A DNA stretch of 64,000 nucleotides from Paraniabella hibiscisoli (GTDB taxonomy: Bacteria; Bacteroidota; Bacteroidia; Chitinophagales; Chitinophagaceae), in NCBI RefSeq assembly GCF_022512515.1, contig NZ_JAKWBK010000001.1:3100001-3164000 (forward strand). The letters are read 5' to 3'. This document shows, in pieces, positions 11,243 through 19,776 of this stretch; position 1 is the first letter of the stretch; the number at the start of each line of letters is the position of its first letter. Made by a program: the position numbers and the translations under genes. The notes beneath the pieces were generated by a model. That model saw only the letters and a list, made by a program, of their open reading frames with translations. It did not search any database and was not told where the DNA came from.

Positions 11243-11721
11243 TTAGGCAGCCGGCGTTGCGGGAGCGGCTGCGCCGGTAAAGCGTTGGCGCAACTGTTCG
11301 TACACGGTTTTGCTTCCGGCTACACCCGTGCCTGCTGCGGCTGCAAAAATTTTGTAAATAGTAAGAGCACTGGCATAAGCCTCGCTGCCAGCCAGTAATT
11401 GGGTGTCGGCCAGTTTTTCGCCCATCTGCTGAACCAATAACACCAACTCATCCAGGGCATGAAAAAGGTCCAGGTCTGTTTTCAGATCCTGTGGCTTAAT
11501 AAATCCCGGCAAAATTTCAGGATTGTTAAGCGCTGCCTGTATGGCATCTTCTGTAAATACTTTGTTGCTCACGCTGATCTTAGGCAGGCTCATTCTTTCG
11601 CCAGGGGTAAGTCCTACTAAAAAGGTAATGCCTGCTGTATACCGGCGATCGCATTTTTTACGGTTTGTGCAGCTTCGGGTGTTAGTGTGGCATTCACACG
11701 GTTAATCATGGTGTTGCTCAT
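11243..11721 (-). CDS. Hypothetical protein, about 159 aa, one frameshift
   Basis: The start is ATG at 11721 (MSNTMINRVNATLTPEAAQT). The frame breaks at an A5 run (11619-11623); adding one base joins QQALPF to LVGLTPGERMSLPK and gives one continuous protein. The product is soluble, helical and alanine-rich, with a central segment DLDLFHALDELVLLVQQMGE and an Ala/Pro-rich tail ending in TPAA. No signal peptide or catalytic motif is visible and I do not recognise the family. A terminator follows at 11182-11206. The last codons of a homologue (TPETPAA, stop) remain at the edge of repeat copy 2 near 54825, showing that the repeat once included at least the end of this gene. Confidence 0.65.
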
Positions 11722-12069
11722 GGGGTCTTATTTTTATTTTTAAAAATGAATGAACAATGGTTGCGTTGTCAGCAGCTTCAATCGGTTATACATAATGCCC
11801 AGGTTAACGATCGGCTTTTTCAAATAGTTATGAGTACTAAGTTATATATTTTATTGAGTGAAAGCAAACCGATTTTATAAAGAAAAAGTTAATCTACGAG
11901 ATACAGCAGATGGATACTGGAAGCCGGATACAAGATGATGGTTCGGAATTATAGATTATAGGCGATGCGTCATTAAACGTACCTCATACATCGTACATCC
12001 CCCGATTCGGCGATGTAGCTACAAATGTTAGTGCTAAGATCATGCATGTAAAGGCAGCAATCTTTTTCG
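11722..12069. other. Intergenic region, no gene seen
   Basis: These 348 bases separate the 159-aa gene from the XRE regulator. They are AT-rich and hold no convincing reading frame. Near 11985-12000 there is a short repetitive motif (CATACATCGTACATCC). The promoter of the 159-aa gene should lie just right of 11721, where the sequence is mainly A/T, but I cannot assign boxes with confidence. Confidence 0.4.
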
Positions 12070-12315
12070 TTATTTTTCCTTAAAAATCGGATCGTCAAAA
12101 AATTGGCTCAAAGAAATTCCCAATTCTTTACACAGTTTATTAATGGTGTAAATAGTGGCGCCGCGGCCCGTTTCCCATCGGCTTAATGTCTGCCTGTCCT
12201 TTTCTGTATCACTGGCAAATGCTGATTGTTTTTTACCCGAACTTTCTCTTAAGCTTTTAATGCGCCTTGCGATTTTTTCTTTTAAGGCGATATCAATATT
12301 GTCTAACGTTGGCAT
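12070..12315 (-). CDS. XRE-family helix-turn-helix regulator
   Basis: I chose the ATG at 12315 (MPTLDNIDIALKEKIARRIK), giving about 81 aa; a longer frame from 12357 would overlap the palindrome upstream. The protein has the Cro/C1-type helix-turn-helix: IKSLRESSGKKQSAFA, then a recognition helix around DRQTLSRWETGRG, then TIYTINKLCKELGISLSQFF, which is the classical XRE ending. It is a small DNA-binding protein with no extra sensor domain. A perfect palindrome sits at 12349-12366, just upstream of the start, which suggests autorepression. It may also control the rightward genes at 12611-13668. Confidence 0.85.
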   Translation of the reverse strand: MPTLDNIDIALKEKIARRIKSLRESSGKKQSAFASDTEKDRQTLSRWETGRGATIYTINKLCKELGISLSQFFDDPIFKEK

Positions 12316-12348
12316 ACACGCAAGGTGGGTACTCTTATAAAAAATAAT

Positions 12349-12366
12349 GTCAGCCAAATGGCTGAC
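12349..12366. promoter_or_regulatory. Palindromic operator candidate upstream of XRE gene
   Basis: GTCAGCC-AAAT-GGCTGAC is a perfect 7-bp inverted repeat with a 4-bp spacer, centred about 42 bp upstream of the XRE start codon. Its size fits a dimeric Cro/C1-type repressor. A TATATTTG box, matching the Bacteroidota -7 element TAnnTTTG, lies just to the right near 12383-12390 on the plus strand. Autoregulation is inferred from position and symmetry. Confidence 0.55.
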
Positions 12367-12446
12367 AAATAAAATTGTTTATTATATTTGTGATGGAAAT
12401 ATATTTGCGAGTTACTTCATAATAATATTTGAAGCATTCGCTTTGA

Positions 12447-12560
12447 GTCTCGAATAGAAACCTGAGAAATTTCGAAAGCAACGAGACGATAAGTAGAATA
12501 GCTCACGACCTAGGCGTGGGCTCTCTTATCCGTTGCTGGGCTTCTCAGGGCCTCTATTCG
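12447..12560 (+). ncRNA. Candidate structured RNA, rod-like hairpin with alternative fold
   Basis: Five nested helices can be drawn: CGAATAGA (451-458) with TCTATTCG (553-560), CCTGAGAA (461-468) with TTCTCAGG (542-549), GCAACG (478-483) with CGTTGC (531-536), GATAAG (488-493) with CTTATC (525-530), and AGCTCACG (500-507) with CGTGGGCT (515-522), positions given as 12,000 plus. The apical loop is ACCTAGG. Together they make 36 base pairs in about 110 nt, too regular for chance. GTCTCG (12447-12452) can instead pair with CGAGAC (12482-12487), which would exclude the outer and third helices. I do not recognise the family. It could be a regulatory leader for the gene at 12611, a free small RNA, or a DNA-level hairpin. 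The strand is assumed. Confidence 0.5.
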
Positions 12561-12610
12561 GTAAGTTGAGCACCACGCCTTTTTGTGCGGTGCTGTTAAA
12601 ACGCTTTACC

Positions 12611-13082
12611 ATGAACACAACAACCGCACCGCAACAACAACCAACCCTTTTGTTTTTAACGAAGCCCAATGGCTCCAGGTATTATTTCTATTGGCAGATA
12701 CTGCCACCTGGCTGCAACAGCTACAGGAGGGTTTAATTTGGCAATTACCGGTAAAGCAGCATAAAAGTTATTGCGTAAAAGCTGGTACCTGAGCGTTACC
12801 GTACTAGCGCATATACTGGAGCGTCATTATTATAAATTACCACGCCACCCGTTGGCCGGTAAGTTTACCATCTCGATACCCGAAATAGTCAATGCCATTA
12901 AAGAAGCCGGTCATTTAGCACCCGAGCCCATTGCGGGCAGCACCAACCTGCAAAGGGTATGGGAGGCAGGTTACCCGCTGGGGTATGATCCCGCAGGTAA
13001 TACTGTTACTACACTCACCGTAATCAGCAGCGCCGCCGGGGAAATTATTACCGCTTTTCCCGGCAGGTTAGCTACACCATAA
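12611..13082 (+). CDS. Hypothetical protein, about 157 aa, two frameshifts
   Basis: The start is ATG 12611 (MNTTTAPQQQP). The frame changes near 12640, at the AACCC/TTTT runs, into NPFVFNEAQWLQVLFLLADT. It changes again at the AAAA run near 12776 into SWYLSVTVLAHILERHYYKL, and then reads through to IITAFPGRLATP. The joined protein is soluble, with a tryptophan/leucine-rich helical first half and a segment HPLAGKFTISIPEIVNAIKE. No signal peptide and no recognised domain. It is followed after 2 bp by the next unknown gene, so the two probably form an operon downstream of the structured RNA candidate and the XRE regulator. Confidence 0.55.
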
Positions 13083-13084
13083 AA

Positions 13085-13668
13085 ATGCAAGCCATGCAAA
13101 AAGCAAAACACCCATCGTTGCCCGAGCATTTGTTAAGTCAATTGGTACAAAAATATCAATTCCATCCGCATGCGCTCAACCTAAAGAAAGTAGTAAAAGA
13201 CCTGTTTGACGAAAACCCGCCGCAGGAGTTGGCAATTGCGATAGACCAGTTTTGCATGGCGGTTTAACAGAGGGTTATGCCTGGCGGCAGGGTAGCCCGG
13301 CGAATGCTTTGCACTTAGGCAGAAGTATAGAATTATTAATGGAGCTAGCCTGGCTGTTGTATGAAAAGCTAGGTAATACAAAAGGGGCCAGTAAACTACC
13401 CAAACACCTACGGTTGCCTGCCGAATTATTACCCATGCCTTTAAGTGCGGCGGAGTATGGTCAACCTGCGATATTCCTGTCTTGGTTTTTTGAGTATGCA
13501 CCCCTGCACCAATGGAAGCAATGGCTCAATTGTTTTATGGACAATGCTATTGGCAGCGGTTCGGTAGCGGAGGAGTTGCCCGGCCCGGAATTGCTACAGT
13601 TTAATGGGTTACTTAAAAAGCTGGTATATGCGGTTGAGCGTGTGCGGTCTGTTGCAGCATCTCAATAA
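13085..13668 (+). CDS. Hypothetical protein, about 194 aa, one frameshift
   Basis: The start is ATG 13085, or 13094 (MQKAKHPSLPEHLLSQLVQK). The frame breaks near 13257 at ATGGCGG; one extra G joins AIAIDQFCMG to GLTEGYAWRQGSPANALHL. The C-terminal part is helical and tryptophan-rich (FLSWFFEYAPLHQWKQWLNC). The protein looks cytoplasmic, with no signal peptide or membrane span, and I recognise no family. It starts 2 bp after the preceding unknown gene, indicating co-transcription. Confidence 0.55.
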
Positions 13669-13688
13669 TAGTGAGCTTGTTTTATACT

Positions 13689-13798
13689 GCCACGAATACA
13701 CGAATTATGTTTTCTAAAAATACACTATTAGATATAAAGCATACTTTTCTCTTGTTGACCATTTGTCTTATTGAATAATCATTCGTGTATTCGTGGCA
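13689..13798. repeat. Inverted-repeat intergenic element (17-bp perfect ends)
   Basis: GCCACGAATACACGAAT at 13689-13705 and its perfect reverse complement at 13782-13798 flank a 76-bp AT-rich centre. Similar CACGAAT motifs are, from memory, common in Bacteroidota intergenic DNA, so this may be a dispersed palindromic or MITE-like element. It may also act as a terminator for the operon ending at 13668. No coding sequence is supported within it. Confidence 0.6.
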
Positions 13799-13930
13799 AT
13801 TTATCTTAAGGAGCTTAGTTAGCCGCCAAATTCTTTTATTAAAGATCAGGCAAATGATGCTGTATAAATCTTTTTCGGATATTTGCTCCTGCAATAATCT
13901 TACAAAAACAACGCAATCAAAACAAGACTT

Positions 13931-14653
13931 ATGAAAAAGATGCTATTCCTTGGCCTTTATGCCGGTTTAATTCAAATGGTACATGCGCAAACCAATAGTT
14001 TACCCACCACAGGCAATGTAGGGATTGGAACAGGATCACCTGCTACGCCATTACATGTTGTTGGTAACATGACCTTAGAAGGAGGCTACGCTGGTAACGC
14101 ATCTTTATATACAGGTACAGGAACCCAGGAGTTGAATAGGTATTTGCTTTTATTGAACTCTGCACAACAGCCTTCAGCTTCGGGCCTTAAGGCGGGCGGC
14201 ATATTAGTTTCCGATGCTTATGATTTTGCAAGCCCTGGTAAAAACGACCTGGTGGTAAAGGGCAATGTAAGTATTGGCAGGTCATCAGTAGCTTCAGGAT
14301 ATCAGTTATCGGTGGCGGGTAAAGCCATTGCTACCGAAATGAAAGTGCAGCAGGTAAACAACTGGCCTGACTATGTGTTTAAACCCGCATATAGGCTGAT
14401 GCCTTTACAGGAGGTAGAACAGTTTATACAATTAAAAGGCCACCTACCTGAAATAGCTCCTGCTAAACAAATAGAGAAAGAAGGCCTGGAACTGGGGGCC
14501 AATCAGGCTTTGTTGCTAAAAAAAATAGAAGAGCTAACGCTTTATATTATCGAACAAAATAAGGAATTAAAAAAGCAAAATGAAGCAATTACAGCGCTTA
14601 AAGATAAGATTGGAAAAATAGAGAAGGCCCAATACCGGCGCGGTGAGAAATAA
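13931..14653 (+). CDS. Secreted fibre-like protein, GIGT repeats and KKIEELTLY C-terminal domain (paralogue 1)
   Basis: This 240-aa protein has signal peptide MKKMLFLGLYAGLIQMVHAQ. It then has a GNVGIGTGSPATPLHV motif of the kind that punctuates trimeric tail-fibre-like stalks, a middle beta region, and a second motif at GNVSIGRSS. The C-terminal 100 residues carry WPDYVF, GHLPEIAPAKQIEKEGLELG and LLKKIEELTLYIIEQNKEL, followed by a coiled coil. Such C-termini resemble the trimerising chaperone end of S74-type fibre proteins; this is inference from pattern. It is the only unbroken member of seven paralogues in the window and the reference for joining the others. Confidence 0.75.
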   Translation: MKKMLFLGLYAGLIQMVHAQTNSLPTTGNVGIGTGSPATPLHVVGNMTLEGGYAGNASLYTGTGTQELNRYLLLLNSAQQPSASGLKAGGILVSDAYDFASPGKNDLVVKGNVSIGRSSVASGYQLSVAGKAIATEMKVQQVNNWPDYVFKPAYRLMPLQEVEQFIQLKGHLPEIAPAKQIEKEGLELGANQALLLKKIEELTLYIIEQNKELKKQNEAITALKDKIGKIEKAQYRRGEK

Positions 14654-14703
14654 ATTGCTGCTTTACTCATTAATATTAAAAGACTTATTATAAAACAAGA
14701 CTT

Positions 14704-15713
14704 ATGAAGAAAAAACTAACGATTAGAACTGCATTGCTATATGCTGTAATTGCCTTTGTCAATATTGCACCTATTCAGGCCCAAGATGCTACTAAGTTGG
14801 TTATAGCGGATACTCGTTATAGCAATAGTGCTCCCGGCGATTACACAATGGGAATGCAAGGTGAATTTAAATATACGTCTGCTTTGGAGGCGCCGGGAAA
14901 TAGTTTGTTTGGAGGATTATTGACTATCTCTCCCTGGTATGATAACTCGGGGAGTAATAAAAGACACCAGCTATTTTTTAATAATTCAGGCATGTTTTGG
15001 AGAACTGGCATTGCTGGTCAGCCTTCCTGGGAGGCCTGGCAAAAATTGTTGGTTGAAAATGCCAACGGTCGGGTGGGCATTGGTACTTTAAATGATCCTT
15101 TAGCCAGGTTAGAAGTGTATGATGGAAATGTATTGGTAAAAAACCTTCCTAATGCAACCGACAGCTCAGCCATCATGATAGCACATGCTATAAAAGATGC
15201 GGGTTATACATTTGGAACGTCCATAAGAAGCATTACGCAAAATCCCGGAGCCAATATGTATGGCTTGCAATTTTTTACACAAGAAAATTATATTACCAAT
15301 CAGACCGAAAAAATGCGCATCCAGGGAAATGGCAACGTAGGGATAGGTACCACTAACCCCACCGAAAAGCTTTCGGTAAACGGCAATATAAGAGCCAGGC
15401 AAATTAAAGTGGAAACAGCTAACTGGCCTGATTATGTATTCGCTTCTAATTATAAAAAATCCCCTTGCCGGAGCTAGAGCAATTTATTATTAAAAACAAG
15501 CACCTCCCTGAAATTCCTTCTGCTGAACAAGTGGCGAAAGAAGGGATAGAATTAGGTGCCAACCAGGCTGCTTTGCTGAAGAAAATAGAGGAGTTGACGC
15601 TGTATATTATTGATCAAAATAAAGAATTGAAAAAGCAAAACGAAAAGATAAGTAAGCTGGAAGATAAAATGGCTCTAATAGAAAAGAAGCAGGCTGTTCA
15701 TATAGCTCAATAA
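14704..15713 (+). CDS. Secreted fibre-like protein (paralogue 2), one frameshift
   Basis: Starts at ATG 14704 with signal MKKKLTIRTALLYAVIAFVN. The first 130 residues contain WRTGIAGQPSWEAWQKLL, reminiscent of phage tail-fibre receptor-binding regions where a weakly constrained tip ends in a SWxxWxK motif. GRVGIGT and GNVGIGTTNPTEKLSV follow, then the shared domain WPDYVF, HLPEIPSAEQVAKEGIELG and KKIEELTLYIIDQNKEL. The frame breaks at an A6 run (15454-15459); one more A restores NYKKIPLPELEQF. It follows paralogue 1 by 51 bp and probably shares its transcript. Confidence 0.7.
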
Positions 15714-15806
15714 CCTGTTAATGATTAGGACTTGTAAAGGAAATAGGTAGCCTTGTTTAAAGGCATTAAAGTTCGTTCAGTATTTATTATTCCCAATTTT
15801 AAAAAT

Positions 15807-16675
15807 ATGAAAAAGCAACTGTTAACAGCAATATGTGTGTTGGTAATCTCAACTATGTATGCGCAGAATTATCCCAATATTTTAAATTATGCTGGCTTTA
15901 GCACACCCGTCCATGGGGTGAAAATAAAAACCAATATGCCTTTCACCGATGGCACTCAAATGCCTACGATTTCTATTTTAGGATATAGTTATGGTAGTTC
16001 GGCCGTAATAGACCTTAAGATTGTATATTACATATATAGCGGCTATTTTGCAGTACCCACCATTTCTTCTGCCGGTGGTTATGCTCCAAAGGTTTACCTG
16101 GCCAACGAAAATGGTAAAGTTGTAATTTTTATTGATGATAAGGTCTATTATCAAAGATTTACCATTAGTGCTTTCGCTCATGGTATGAGCGAAACACTAA
16201 GTTGGTTTCAGGGCTGGACAACAGCTGATGAACCGATAAGTAATACCGCTGTACAAGTTACTGAATTGCCTTATCGAAACCGATTTGGTGATATTAATTT
16301 TATTAACGGCAAGGTGGGCATAGGAGTTGAAAATCCATCTGAGCGTTTGATGGTAAAAGGCAAAATAGTAGCCGAGGAGATAAAAGTGCAGGCACAGCCA
16401 TGGCCCGATTATGTATTCGCTCCCAACTATAAAAAATGCCTTTGCCTGAGCTGGAGCGATTCATTAATAAAAACAAACACCTGCCTGAAATTCCTTCTGC
16501 ACAACAGGTTGCGAAAGAGGGGATAGAGCTGGGCGCCAACCAGGCAGCGTTGTTGAAGAAGATAGAGGAATTAACCCTCTACATTATTGAGCAGGATAAA
16601 ACTTTGAAAGAATATAAAAAAGAGCTGGACCAGGTAAAACAGCGGCTGGACAAGAAGGATCAAAAATTAAAATGA
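15807..16675 (+). CDS. Secreted fibre-like protein (paralogue 3), one frameshift
   Basis: I chose ATG 15807, which gives signal peptide MKKQLLTAICVLVISTMYAQ; a longer frame exists from 15753 without merit. The N-terminal 170 residues form a compact beta domain with no GIGT repeats until KVGIGVENPSERLMV. Then come WPDYVF, HLPEIPSAQQVAKEGIELG and KKIEELTLYIIEQDKTL. The frame breaks at an A6 run (16431-16436), the same position in the protein as in paralogue 2 (NYKKMPLPELE). The N-terminal domain resembles that of paralogue 7 (25448-26313; HxxGYxY region), so it is a distinct head type. Confidence 0.7.
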
Positions 16676-16743
16676 CGGATGTCATGGTGAGCCTGACGAA
16701 CCATGTTTCATATCGAAATACTGTTAATGGTTCAATACAGGCA

Positions 16744-16784
16744 ACAAACAGGGCCGGTGAAAAGATCACTGGCCCTGTTTTATA
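16744..16784. terminator. Bidirectional terminator between convergent fibre genes
   Basis: AACAGGGCCGGTGA (16747-16760) and TCACTGGCCCTGTT (16766-16779) pair over 14 bp with one G-U pair and an AAAGA loop. A TTTTATA tract follows on the plus strand and an A/T-rich flank on the other side. It lies between the plus-strand gene ending at 16675 and the minus-strand gene ending at 16797, so it can serve both. Confidence 0.8.
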
Positions 16785-16796
16785 AAAGATATTGAA

Positions 16797-17824
16797 TTAA
16801 TGCTTTTTAGCCGAATGCTTTTCCAGCTTTTCCAGTCTCGACAAAATATTATCTTTCAGCTCGTGGTTTTCTTCTTTTAAAGAAGCAGATTCGGATTTCA
16901 GGCTCTTAATTTCCTTCTCCATTTGGATCGCATATAAAGTCAGCTCTTCAATTTTCTTTAAAAGGGTAGCATCCATGGCGCCTAGTTCATAGCCTTCATT
17001 CTTTTGTATCTCATCGGCTGAAGGTACTTCGGGTAAGTGGCCTTTTTCTTTTATATGCGCTTCTACTTCAGCAAGCGAACGCAGTTGATAAGAAGGAAAG
17101 AAAACATAGTCGGCCCAGCCGGATACCTGCTGGATCTTTAATTCTTTTCCAGTTATCTTGCCAGCTACCGTAAGACGATAACCTTCAACCGGTGTCATGG
17201 TTCCGATTCCCACTTTGCCATAAGCATCAATGATCATTTGTTCCGTACCATTGTTGGTTGCAAAACGTATGTGGCCACCTGTCGTTCCATAACCCCTATA
17301 AAAACTAATACTGTTATTAGTTTCTCCGTGAAAGGAATGTTCAAGAGAGAAAGCTTTGCCGTTATAGGCAGATATTTGAGTTTCCCAGGCCCTGGTTCCC
17401 AAAAAGTACCTTCACCAGTTGCATTGCCTTCCAATTGTCTGGCGAGAGCAGTTGTTAAAGCGCCGTTATTTAAAGGTCGACCAACATCAAAAAGGGCTAT
17501 TGGAATTGTGGTACCAACGCCTACTTTTCCATTATATCTATTTAATATTATATCCCCGTATTGGTCACCCGAACTTTTTATAGCATCAATCGATGCATAA
17601 CCATACTGTTTCGCAGAAATTGTCATGAGCAACTGTGTGTAGTTGCCGTTACCGCCCCCTCCGGATCCAATTAATATCCCACCAGGTCCGTCCGGATCTA
17701 CAGTTAGTTTGTGAAACGGAGAGGAGGTACCGATACCCACATTGCCACTGGTTGGGAATACATTTTGTCCGTAGGTTAAAGTGCAGCTACTTAATAGCAA
17801 CACGGTAGTTAGCTTTCTAATCAT
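16797..17824 (-). CDS. Secreted fibre-like protein (paralogue 4), one frameshift
   Basis: The start is ATG 17824 (MIRKLTTVLLLSSCTLTYGQ, signal peptide). GNVGIGTSSPFHKLTV, GKVGVGTTIPIALF and GKVGIGTMTP punctuate the stalk. The C-terminal domain has WADYVF, GHLPEVPSADEIQKNEGYEL and LLKKIEELTLYAIQMEKEI, then a heptad-rich coiled coil to KHSAKKH. The frame breaks near 17395-17403 (CCC/AAAAA runs), joining GEGTFWEPG to TRAWETQISAYNGK. The WADYVF and GYEL variants group it with paralogue 5 on the same strand, distinct from the plus-strand members. Confidence 0.7.
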
Positions 17825-17888
17825 GTTAGTTACTTTATATTGGTTAAGATGCTGAAAATCTTGTTGGTTTGGTCGCTCCATCCTCATA

Positions 17889-19363
17889 TTATGGAAGTGG
17901 GATATTCATGGAAGATTTCTTTTCTAGATTTTTTAAGCGGTTGAGTATTTCTTCTTTTAATTTTACGTTCTCCTGCTTCAACTCTTCTATCTCTTTTTGC
18001 GCGGTTATAGCATATAAAGTCAGCTCTTCTATTTTCTTTAAAAGCGTAGCATCCATTTGGCCCAGCTCATATCCTTCGTTCTTTTGTATTTCGGTGGCAG
18101 ATGGTACTTCGGGTAAGTGACCCTTCTCTTTGATATGAGCTTCAACTTCTGCCAGAGAACGTAATTGGTAGGAGGAAGAAATACATAATCGGCCCAGCCG
18201 GATACCTGCTGGATTTTCAACTCGCCTGCAATGACCTTTCCTTTTACACCCAACGCATAACCATCGGGTACAATAGTTGTGTTAATGCCCACTTTATCAG
18301 CGGCAAAATCTCCGTAAATCAGTGGGGTAGCATCACCAGAGTTTTCAATAAACAGCTTGTTGGAGAAATTGTTGGTAAAGCCGGCAGCGCTATTGCCAAT
18401 AAAAACATTGCTGCTTCCTGTATTGCCAAAGCCTGTATGGTTGCCAATAAAAACATTACCCGTTCCGGTTGCTAAATGCCCTGAACGATTGCCTAAGTAA
18501 ACATTACCAATGCCAGTTGTATTTGATCCCCCGGCATCATGCCCGAAGAAGCAATTACCTTCGCCGGTGGTAGTATTGCTTCCTGACGCGTATCCAAAAA
18601 GAATTGCCATTGGCTTTATTGCTGTATCCGCTAAAACTTCCGAAAAAAGCATTTTTTATATTAGTTCCCGGCCCCGTACCGTTGCTGTTTTCACCTGCCC
18701 ATGCTCCGAAAAAACTGTTTTGACTGCCGTAAATCGTGTTTTTCCCCGAATTGGCTCCAAAAAAGCTATTAGATTCTCCTGTTGTGTTGGAAAACCCTGA
18801 TTGAACACCTGCAAAAGTATTATAAGAACCAGAATTGCCGGTGGAAGGACCTCGGCCTGCTTCCCTCCCAAGGTAAAGGTTAAAGGAGCCTGTAGCGTAG
18901 TAACCTGTATACGGGCCCATATATACATTATGACTACCATTACCTGAATTTGTACCGGCAGCGGCTCCAACAAATGTATTGGCTGTCCCCAGGCTAAAAC
19001 GTCCTGCAATAGTTCCAATAAATGTATTGTCAGGTTGATCAACCAGGCTTGAACCTGCATGATGGCCCACAAAAGTTCCATTCCAACCTGTTAAGTTAGA
19101 GCGACCAGCAGAACTTCCTACAAATGTATTGGCAAAACCACTGGTGTTCGAAAGGCCTGCCTGGTAGCCTACTAAAACGTTATTATTAGAGGTGTTGCCC
19201 GAAGTTTTTCCTGCTTCATAACCAAAATAGCTGTTGCCGGAACCTGCAGTGCGGTGCTAGCGCCGTAGTAGGTGACATCCTGAGCATTTACTGAGCTTGT
19301 ATTAATAAGGCCGGTGATGGCCGTAAGCGCAACGGCTAGCAAGGGCAGTTTTCTTTGATTCAT
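17889..19363 (-). CDS. Secreted adhesin-like protein with YadA-head-type repeats (paralogue 5), three frameshifts
   Basis: Starts at ATG 19363 with signal MNQRKLPLLAVALTAITGL. The following 300 residues are repeats of about 14-15 residues of the type NTFVGxxAGxxNxxG (NTFIGTIAG, NVYMGPYTG, NSFFGANSG, NVFIGNHTG), the pattern of YadA-head/left-handed beta-roll repeats in trimeric adhesins. A linker with KVGINTTIVPDGYALGV follows. The usual C-terminal domain then gives WADYVF, GHLPEVPSATEIQ and LLKKIEELTLYAI, with a coiled coil ending in MNIPLP. Frame changes occur near 19245, 18620 and 18170. The repeats make it the most adhesin-like member; a trimeric surface fibre is inference. Confidence 0.7.
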
Positions 19364-19776
19364 AAGTGTTGTTTTTTTTATATTGTTGTGTATATAGATA
19401 GTCCTTTAAAATAATGTTTCAATAAATAGAAACTGTGATAGAGATAGCATAAGCATTTACCGCAATTGTCCAGCTGGTATTTACATACATGTTAGCAGCC
19501 AGCCTGTTGATAAATGGGGAATGCTTGTCCTTTTACAATAAGAGATTGTATAGTTGAGCAGTGTCATTTCTTCTCATAACGGTTAACTAAACCGCCACTA
19601 AAATATTGAAAATATTTTGTTTGTATAGGTTTTATGAAGCACGATAATAATTTTACGAATTTTTAGTTCTTATCCTAAGCTTTAATCGTCGATTTTCTGC
19701 TATCTTTATCCGGTGGCTTTTAGAATTACCTCCGGTAATATCTTTGCTGCTATTGAGTTAACTGGTTAAAAGAAAA
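19364..19776. other. Divergent intergenic region between fibre gene and secretin operon
   Basis: The 413 bases separate the minus-strand adhesin gene from the plus-strand secretin gene, so promoters for both should lie here. On the plus strand TATCTTTA near 19700 is an imperfect match to the Bacteroidota -7 box TAnnTTTG. I see no clear -33 box and no reading frame of note. Confidence 0.4.

Larger units (their letters stand above)
10296..11258 (+). repeat. Long direct repeat, copy 1 (about 0.95 kb, downstream of RHS locus 1)
   Basis: This stretch is clearly homologous to 53923-54825, in the same orientation about 43.6 kb away. Shared blocks can be followed by eye: GTTACGAATCGAAATC near 10318, GCAAACCACCTGAAGGTGCT near 10422, GAGGGAGTAATACCTGCGCC near 10800, the C-run before the terminator near 11170, and AGGCAGCCGGCGTT at 11245-11258. 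Copy 1 carries about 60 bp near 10480-10545 that copy 2 lacks. The right boundary falls in the last codons of the 159-aa minus-strand gene. Both copies sit directly after an RHS toxin/immunity pair, so a role as a recombination target is plausible but unproven. Confidence 0.85.

Noticed and set aside
12447..12560. Retron msr-msd RNA
   Set aside because: The long nested inverted repeat recalls one, but no reverse transcriptase gene is in the region.
12447..12600. Integron attC site
   Set aside because: GTTGAGC near 12564 resembles an attC core half, but no matching partner half exists, and no integrase or cassette array is seen.
13682..13894. Minus-strand frame of 70 codons
   Set aside because: It runs across the inverted-repeat element and its text is low in protein character.
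15454..15459. Programmed frameshifting at a conserved A-run shared by fibre paralogues 2 and 3
   Set aside because: Both breaks are one A short at the same codons, which looks like a slippery site. But the same one-base deficit occurs in unrelated genes across the window, so sequencing error is simpler. Accurate reads would decide.
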